Shown here piece by piece: positions 38,466 through 44,926 of a stretch of 44,926 bases of DNA. The DNA lies in the NCBI GenBank assembly GCA_003559475.1, contig PWLF01000060.1, positions 1-44,926 of the forward strand, written 5' to 3'. This DNA comes from Bacteroidales bacterium. Its GTDB lineage: Bacteria > Bacteroidota > Bacteroidia > Bacteroidales > UBA7960. The position numbers and the translations under genes are program-made. The first letter of the stretch is position 1, and each line of letters begins with the position of its first letter. A model generated the notes under the pieces. It was not told the DNA's origin, searched no databases, and saw only the letters and a list, made by a program, of their open reading frames with translations.

Positions 38466-38837
38466 TGGAGCTGGAGGGGTTTGAACCCTCGTCCAAACAA
38501 GCAGCCAAACTGCTTTCTACATGCTTAGCCTTTATTATATTTCAGCAAGAACCGGATAAAGGCGTTCCTATCCATTGCTATATCTCCTTTAATTTTCGTT
38601 CGATTGTCGGAGCTTCAATCGACTTATTCCGGCTTTTTCTGATGTTTCCTTGGGGACGCAGCCGAACGTAGCTTCCCGGGAAACAGCTAGCTGTTAATAA
38701 CTATTATTAAGCAGCCATAGCGTGATTGTAATCATTGCCATTTATAGGCGATTGTGCCTGGGTTTTACGAGCCAGATTCACTACGCTCGGCATGCTTACA
38801 ATTCAACTCAACTTGCTGTCAAATCCAAATCAGCCCC
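38466..38837 (-). ncRNA. ssrA: tmRNA
   Basis: 5' GGGGCTGATTTGGATTTGACAGC and 3' GGTTCAAACCCCTCCAGCTCCA pair as a tRNA-like acceptor; internal tag frame GGC AAT GAT TAC AAT CAC GCT ATG GCT GCT TAA (38707-38739). Confidence 0.96.
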
Positions 38838-38954
38838 TATTGTATAGCAATTTGTTATTACAAAAATAACAAAAATTATACCATTTACAAAATTTATGTC
38901 AAAAATTATAAATAAAAATACTATATTTTACTAACTATATTTTTATTTAATAAT

Positions 38955-40985
38955 CTATTTTATTTTTTTTAAAGCGGTATCAACTGCATCTAAAATAGGT
39001 TGATTAGATATTTGCTCTCCTATTGCCTCTTCCATCCAATGCTTAGGAGTATAACGACCTATAGAAAAAATTCTCTTTACTTCGTCTGCAAAATCTTTAT
39101 CTTCTATGTATTGTTCAAGTTGAAACTCAATTAAATGTCCATAAGGATATGCCGATAAATATAAAGGTGATTGAATCATATGAGAATAAATTGCAAGAAT
39201 AGGAATATCTTCAACGCCAAAAACCGGTGCATAATATTCATTCCAAATATCTTTAGCAATTTCAATTGTTGCATCTCTTAATTCGTCAGCATTAGCATCC
39301 GGATTATCGTACATCCATTTCCAAACTTCCATATCTACTAAAGAAACTCCCATAATTTCATAATTACCCCAAAAAATATCCAAAGTGTTAAAGTGTTTTT
39401 TTAGTGGATCATCTTCTGCAATTCCTAACAATTCAAGATCTCTGATCTGAAACATAAAAGCTAAAGCTTCTGTAAAAGCAGTATTAGGTATTCCATTGAT
39501 TAGATAATCATCTACAAAATGAACACTTATAGTTTGCTCAACATTATGCCCAAGCTCATGTATAGCTATGTTATAACCTTTATAATCCATACCATCTTCT
39601 CCTATCCGAGTTCTAAGATGTGATGGTTTGTCTTTCATTGATGCTCTCCAGGCATGACCTGAGCCTCTTGCAGGATCTACTTCAATTTTTGATGCTATAA
39701 ACTCAGCTTTGTCATTTGAGAATCCCAGTTTGCGTAAAAAATCCGGTAAATCTTTATTTAGAGCATCTGCATTTGGATAACGGGCTTTAGTGATTTCGTC
39801 AAGCTCTGCTTCACTGATAGTACCTCTTGCTTTAAATCCGTCATACCATATATCAAAAGGTTTTAGTTCACGACCAAGCCTGTCTTCTATAAGTTTTGCA
39901 ACTTCCTTCACTTGAGGAGAACTAATATATTCCCTGAAAAGTTCTTCAACTTCTTTTTGAGGTATCTCTTTGCCTCCATCAAATTTTCTATCAATAAAAT
40001 TATCAAACTCAGGATGATAATAGTCCATACTTCTCAGTGCGTTGAAATTATTCAGCAAATGCTGATAACGCTCATTTTTTTCAGGAGTAAAATCAATCTT
40101 TTCACCATCTTTATAAACTATATTTTTATATGGATTCCATTGATACTTGTCAGAGTTTATTACTTCTTTAGGTATATCTTGTTGAATAATTCTTAACATT
40201 ACCTGATAAAGCATGTTTTGCTTTTCTAATCCTGCTTCCTGACCGTAATTTGCTTTAATTTCATCTCTGATATTCCAGTGAGCTAATAAATTCATTCCTT
40301 TAGGAAATAGAGTCTTTTTTTCATCAGTAATAAGCTCTCCTGCATATATGTTATATTGAGAAATATAAATACTTGCATCGCTATTAACTCTTGAATATTC
40401 TTGTGAATATTTTGCAGGAACTCTTGAGGTGAAATAATCTCCTAACCTTGCATGAGCCCACTGCATTGAATCCCAATTATCTCCCAACTCATTTTTCTCT
40501 TCTAATGAATAATAAGGAAAATTCAAGGCTATAAAAAAAGCAATTTTGTTACCAAAAAAATCATCTGCAATATGTGAAGCAGGATTATATGAACCGAATT
40601 TTCTGTCAATGGGATGCATAGGTCCGATATCAAGATGTAATGGAACCCTTAATTCAAGAGCTATACGATTCATGTATCCAAATAAATATTCAAAGTTTCT
40701 TGATATTTTTCTTAATACAAGATCTAATTCTTCTTCACAACCTATATAGTTGTTTTTGCAAAAATTGATAAATTCGTCGACTGAACCATCATCTGAACGC
40801 CAAAGGTTTGCAATTTGAGTTACTCCTCTGGTAATTTTTTCAGAATGTTCTTCACCATGCTTTTCTATAAGCTCAGAAATTACTTTTTCTTGAGTAGCTT
40901 CGCTTATTGGGCTTTTAATATCTTCTTTGCTTTCGCAACTAACAAAAACGAAAATTACAATTAAAAAATAAAAATACTTTTTCAT
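38955..40985 (-). CDS. Large lipoprotein zinc metallopeptidase (HExxH), family not assigned
   Basis: Lipobox VFVSC at N-terminus; YNIAIHELGHNVEQTISVHF with a downstream FTEALAFMFQ; 676 aa. Confidence 0.8.
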   Translation of the reverse strand: MKKYFYFLIVIFVFVSCESKEDIKSPISEATQEKVISELIEKHGEEHSEKITRGVTQIANLWRSDDGSVDEFINFCKNNYIGCEEELDLVLRKISRNFEYLFGYMNRIALELRVPLHLDIGPMHPIDRKFGSYNPASHIADDFFGNKIAFFIALNFPYYSLEEKNELGDNWDSMQWAHARLGDYFTSRVPAKYSQEYSRVNSDASIYISQYNIYAGELITDEKKTLFPKGMNLLAHWNIRDEIKANYGQEAGLEKQNMLYQVMLRIIQQDIPKEVINSDKYQWNPYKNIVYKDGEKIDFTPEKNERYQHLLNNFNALRSMDYYHPEFDNFIDRKFDGGKEIPQKEVEELFREYISSPQVKEVAKLIEDRLGRELKPFDIWYDGFKARGTISEAELDEITKARYPNADALNKDLPDFLRKLGFSNDKAEFIASKIEVDPARGSGHAWRASMKDKPSHLRTRIGEDGMDYKGYNIAIHELGHNVEQTISVHFVDDYLINGIPNTAFTEALAFMFQIRDLELLGIAEDDPLKKHFNTLDIFWGNYEIMGVSLVDMEVWKWMYDNPDANADELRDATIEIAKDIWNEYYAPVFGVEDIPILAIYSHMIQSPLYLSAYPYGHLIEFQLEQYIEDKDFADEVKRIFSIGRYTPKHWMEEAIGEQISNQPILDAVDTALKKIK

Positions 40986-41234
40986 GTTTAAAATAGTTTT
41001 AATTAAAAAAATAAATTACAAGAAACAAACTTACATTATTTTTATAAAACATCAATAAAAATATTTAATTATTTTTTTGGGTTGACGTAATTGAGTATTA
41101 TTAGTTTGACGCTATTATTTTTAAAAATTTTAATAATTGTTTTATTATTTAGGGTAATTTTGTAAGCGATAGTAAAGAAAAAATATAAGCAAACAAATTA
41201 ATAATTAAATATACTTATATAATACGCAAAGACA

Positions 41235-41810
41235 ATGAGAATAATAATAATTGATAATTACGATTCTTTTACTTATAATCTTTATCATCTGATAGAAGCT
41301 GAACTGTATGATAATGATAGTGTTGAGGTTTTTCGTAATGATAAAATTGAAGTGTCAAATATTAAAGAATATGATAAGATAATAATATCTCCCGGACCCG
41401 GTTTGCCTTCTGAAGCAGGTATTACAAATGAAGTGATCAATTTTTATAAAGGCAAAAAGAGTATATTAGGTGTTTGCCTAGGACATCAAGCTATAGCAGA
41501 ACATTTTGGGTGTAAATTGTTAAATCTTGATAAAGTGATGCATGGAAAGGAAATTAACACACATGTTACTGATAAAGAAGAGATTCTGTTTAAAAATATT
41601 CCTGAAATTTTTAAATCAGGGAGGTATCATTCATGGGTTGTTAATAAGGAAACAATACCCGAGTGTCTGTCGGTAACTGCAGTTGACGAAAGTGACCATG
41701 TCATGGCAATAAAACATAAGGAGTATGATATAAAAGGCGTGCAATTTCATCCTGAATCAATAATGACTAAGCATGGTTCTGTAATACTGAAAAACTGGAT
41801 TTATAGTTAA
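41235..41810 (+). CDS. Anthranilate/aminodeoxychorismate synthase glutamine amidotransferase component II
   Basis: IIIDNYDSFTYNLYHL, ISPGPGLPSEAGI, GVCLGHQAIAEHFG, GVQFHPESIMT. Confidence 0.95.
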   Translation: MRIIIIDNYDSFTYNLYHLIEAELYDNDSVEVFRNDKIEVSNIKEYDKIIISPGPGLPSEAGITNEVINFYKGKKSILGVCLGHQAIAEHFGCKLLNLDKVMHGKEINTHVTDKEEILFKNIPEIFKSGRYHSWVVNKETIPECLSVTAVDESDHVMAIKHKEYDIKGVQFHPESIMTKHGSVILKNWIYS

Positions 41811-41820
41811 TAGTTATTGA

Positions 41821-44322
41821 TTATTCATAATAGTAAACTCGTTTTACTCTTGAAGAAACGCTTGTTAGAATTTCATAAGGTATAGTGTCGAGTGTGTTTG
41901 CTATTTTTTCTATTGGATTATTTTCTCCGAATATTATTACTTCATCTCCTTCTTTTGCTTTTATATTTGTTAGATCAACTATGCACATATCCATACAAAT
42001 ATTTCCAATAATTTCTGCTCGTTTACCATTTATGACCAAAGTTCCTTTTTTGTTGCCGAGTTTTCTGTTTAACCCGTCTGCATAACCAACGGGGATAATT
42101 CCAATAGTTTTGTTTTTACTTAATTTCTCCTCTAAATTATAACCTATAGCTTCTCCTTTTTTTACTTTTTTTATTTGTGATATTATTGATTTAAAAGTGC
42201 TTACATTTTTAAGCAAAGGTTTTACATTTTCGTTATTACTAATACCATACAACCCAATACCAAGGCGAACCATATCAATTTGAGCTTCCGGAAACCTGGT
42301 TATAGCAGCAGAGTTGCATATATGTTTTAAAAAACCATATACTATGTTTTCTTTAATAATTTTACAACTATCAATAAAAATATTAATTTGTTTTTTTGTA
42401 AAATTGTCAAACTCCTTGTTGTCGCTTGCTGCAAGATGCGAGAAAACAGATTTTATTTTAATTAGTTTAGTTTTATTTAAAATAGATGTTATTTTATTTA
42501 TGTCATCCGGGTCAAATCCAAGTCTGTGCATGCCGGTATCAAGCTTAATATGAATATAAAGCGGATTTTTTAAAGAAATTTTCGGATTTTGTTTGGCTTC
42601 TTCAATGATTTTATAAAGTAGTCTGAAGTTATATACCTCAGGTTCTAAATTGTATTTAATAAGTCCATCAAAGCTATGAGCTTCAGGATTCATTACCATA
42701 ATAGGTGTATTTATGCCTGATTTACGTAATTCTTTGCCTTCATCTGTGTATGCTACTGTAAGATAGTCAACGTTATGATATTGTAAAATATTTGCTATTT
42801 CACTACTGCCACTTCCATAACCAAAGGCTTTAACCATAATCATGCTTTTTACGCCGGGTTTTAAGAATGAGCGAAAAACATTTAAATTATGTACCATAGA
42901 GTCGAGATTTATTTCGAGTATGGTTTGATGATCTTTTAGTTGTAGTGAATTGGCAATTTTTTCGAATCCGAAAGCACGTGCACCTTTAATTAATATAGCA
43001 CTATCGTTAAAATCTTGAAAGTTATGATTGCGTAGTAAGTCTTCAGTATTTTTATAAAAATGACAACTGTCATTAAAAAACTCGGGGTAATGTGATATTC
43101 TTTCCCCAACACCTATAAATTGACTAATTCCCTTTTCATTTAATAATTTGCTAACTTTATTATATAGTACTTTGTCATCTATTCCGGATTGTTGTATGTC
43201 TGACAAGATAAGGATTTTTTTTTCGTTCTGGTGTTGGGTAGCCAAAAAATCAAGAGCCATTTTTAATGAATAAAAGTCGGAGTTATAACTGTCATTAATA
43301 ATCGTGCAATTATTAATACCATGTTTTAATTCCATCCGCATTGCTATTTGTTGAATTTTTTCAACACCCTTAATGATGGATTTTTTTTTATAATTTAAAA
43401 GCAACATTAATGCAATGCAATGAATTGCATTTTCAATTGAAGCATAATCTCTAAAAGGTATTTTTATTTGAAACTCGTCATTTTTGAACTTCAAATTTAA
43501 TATTGTAGAGTTTTTGGATATTCTTTTACTAATAATTTGAAGGTCGCCTTCGGTTTTTTTTGACCATGAAAAAAGCTTGACAGTTTTGTTTGCTTTACTC
43601 CAATTTTTTATCTCTTTGTCAATATCACTGTGATCTTTGCAATATATGAGAGTGTTTGCGCTATTAAACAATTTTAGTTTTTCTCTTATTTTCTCTTTTC
43701 TGTTTTGAAATCCTTCATCATGAGCAGGTCCTATATTTGAAAATATTCCGATGGAAGGAGCTATAATATTTTGCAATTTTTGCATTTCATTTTTTTTTGA
43801 AATGCCTGCTTCAAAAATTCCTATATCATATTCACCATTAATTTGCCAAACAGATAAAGGCACTCCTATCTGAGAATTATAACTTTTAGGGTTTCTGACT
43901 ATATTTTTATCATCAGAAAGTAGTTGTCCCAGCCATTCTTTAATTATTGTTTTTCCATTACTTCCGGTAATTGCAATTACTGGTATTTCAAATTGCTTTC
44001 TATGATAACCGGCGATTTTTTGCAGGCTTTCTAGAGTATCGTCAACTTTAATAAAATTAACATGGTTTTTGTTATTTATATGTGATGGGATTTCAGAGAC
44101 AATAAAGTTTTTGACTCCTTTATCAATAAGCTCTTTTATGTATTTATGTCCGTTATTTTTTTCTGTTTTGATAGCAAAAAAAACTGTTGTTTTAGGAAAT
44201 ACTAATTTTCTGCTATCTGTTAGAAGATGTTCAATAATTTGATTATCATAAGATTTTTTGTAGAGCTTACCTCCTATAATTTCCAGTATTATTTTTGTAT
44301 TATAAAATATTTTATTTTTCAT
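41821..44322 (-). CDS. Bifunctional UDP-N-acetylmuramoyl-tripeptide:D-alanyl-D-alanine ligase / alanine racemase (MurF-Alr fusion)
   Basis: N-terminal Mur ligase P-loop AITGSNGKTIIKEW; C-terminal Alr PLP site MVKAFGYGSGS, HIKLDTGMHRLGF, MVRLGIGLYGIS, GNICMDMCIVDLT. Confidence 0.95.
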   Translation of the reverse strand: MKNKIFYNTKIILEIIGGKLYKKSYDNQIIEHLLTDSRKLVFPKTTVFFAIKTEKNNGHKYIKELIDKGVKNFIVSEIPSHINNKNHVNFIKVDDTLESLQKIAGYHRKQFEIPVIAITGSNGKTIIKEWLGQLLSDDKNIVRNPKSYNSQIGVPLSVWQINGEYDIGIFEAGISKKNEMQKLQNIIAPSIGIFSNIGPAHDEGFQNRKEKIREKLKLFNSANTLIYCKDHSDIDKEIKNWSKANKTVKLFSWSKKTEGDLQIISKRISKNSTILNLKFKNDEFQIKIPFRDYASIENAIHCIALMLLLNYKKKSIIKGVEKIQQIAMRMELKHGINNCTIINDSYNSDFYSLKMALDFLATQHQNEKKILILSDIQQSGIDDKVLYNKVSKLLNEKGISQFIGVGERISHYPEFFNDSCHFYKNTEDLLRNHNFQDFNDSAILIKGARAFGFEKIANSLQLKDHQTILEINLDSMVHNLNVFRSFLKPGVKSMIMVKAFGYGSGSSEIANILQYHNVDYLTVAYTDEGKELRKSGINTPIMVMNPEAHSFDGLIKYNLEPEVYNFRLLYKIIEEAKQNPKISLKNPLYIHIKLDTGMHRLGFDPDDINKITSILNKTKLIKIKSVFSHLAASDNKEFDNFTKKQINIFIDSCKIIKENIVYGFLKHICNSAAITRFPEAQIDMVRLGIGLYGISNNENVKPLLKNVSTFKSIISQIKKVKKGEAIGYNLEEKLSKNKTIGIIPVGYADGLNRKLGNKKGTLVINGKRAEIIGNICMDMCIVDLTNIKAKEGDEVIIFGENNPIEKIANTLDTIPYEILTSVSSRVKRVYYYE

Positions 44323-44349
44323 GGCTTGAATTTTACTAAGCCTGACTTT

Positions 44350-44926
44350 TTATAAAGATGAGTTATCATTACCTTCTTTATCTAAATCTTCAAGTATGTT
44401 ATTATCTTTATCGCTATCATCTTCTAAAGCAGAAACTTTAAGTGGGTTAGATGTTATCTCCTCATAAGTTTTTCTATTGCGGAATGTGTCAATAGCCATA
44501 TAAATTGCTTGTCTCATAGCATCGGGTGATGCTGCATTTTTTCCGGCTATATCGAAAGCAGTTCCATGAGCAGGAGATGTTCTAATCACAGATAGTCCTG
44601 CTGTATAATTAACTCCGCTTTTAAAAGAAAGAGCTTTAAAAGGTATAAGTCCTTGATCATGATACATCGCTAATATTCCATCGAAGTCTTTATAAATGGT
44701 TTTTCCAAAAAATCCATCTGCCGGGTAGGGGCCAAAGCACAAAATTCCATCATCAAAAGCTTTTTTGATTGCGGGAGTGATAATCTTTTCTTCTTCGCCT
44801 CCAATAACTCCTTTGTCTCCAGCGTGAGGATTAAGTCCTAGTATTGCAATTTTGGGTTTTCTTATAGAAAAATCTTTAATAAGTGCTTGATTTAGAACTT
44901 TTATTTTTTCAAGTATAAGATCTTCA
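44350..44926 (-). CDS. pdxA: 4-hydroxythreonine-4-phosphate dehydrogenase, 3' part, running off the right edge
   Basis: Frame stays open past the track start to the window end: KIAILGLNPHAGDKGVIGGEEEKIITPAIKKAFDDGILCFGPYPADGFFGKTIYKDFDGILAMYHDQGLIPFKAL. Confidence 0.95.
   Translation of the reverse strand, partial: EDLILEKIKVLNQALIKDFSIRKPKIAILGLNPHAGDKGVIGGEEEKIITPAIKKAFDDGILCFGPYPADGFFGKTIYKDFDGILAMYHDQGLIPFKALSFKSGVNYTAGLSVIRTSPAHGTAFDIAGKNAASPDAMRQAIYMAIDTFRNRKTYEEITSNPLKVSALEDDSDKDNNILEDLDKEGNDNSSL

Noticed and set aside
38393-38671. 92-aa plus-strand ORF (…LVELEGFEPSSKQAAKLLSTCLAF…)
   Set aside because: Lies antisense over the 3' part of the tmRNA and its terminator; LEGFEPSSKQAAKLLST is a typical spurious translation of the ssrA 3' end
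44350-44742. Short 130-aa ORF as a complete gene
   Set aside because: The track starts at an internal TTG; the frame continues to the window edge with clear PdxA sequence (GLNPHAGDKGVIGGEE), so it is a truncated pdxA

Overview
44.9 kb of AT-rich chromosome from a Bacteroidota organism. This is judged from gene content and order: acpP-fabF-rnc, sufBCDSE, ExbB/ExbD cluster, fused MurF-Alr, LPP20-type lipoprotein, TAnnTTTG promoter motifs. Most of the window is ordinary core-genome content. It includes dnaA, trxB, panB, gcvH, xseAB, an RprX/RprY-like two-component system, the ExbB/ExbD operon, MlaE/MlaF-type ABC genes, one tRNA-Ser(GGA), one tmRNA and several strong intrinsic terminators. I see no prophage, transposon, CRISPR array or defence island. 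The observations most worth a second look are: (1) an in-frame TAG at codon 10 of a DUF2851 gene, where the family has Trp, with the rest of the frame intact; (2) a 34-bp near-perfect dyad built from four TTAACA half-sites at helical spacing, just upstream of a putative -7 element of the sensor kinase gene; (3) a collagen-like secreted protein with an expanding 9-bp in-frame repeat and recently duplicated W-rich modules; (4) a 640-bp gap upstream of dnaA with a perfect 10-bp inverted repeat and candidate small ORFs; (5) a tmRNA with the predicted tag GNDYNHAMAA. All protein calls come from reading motifs by eye, with no database search.
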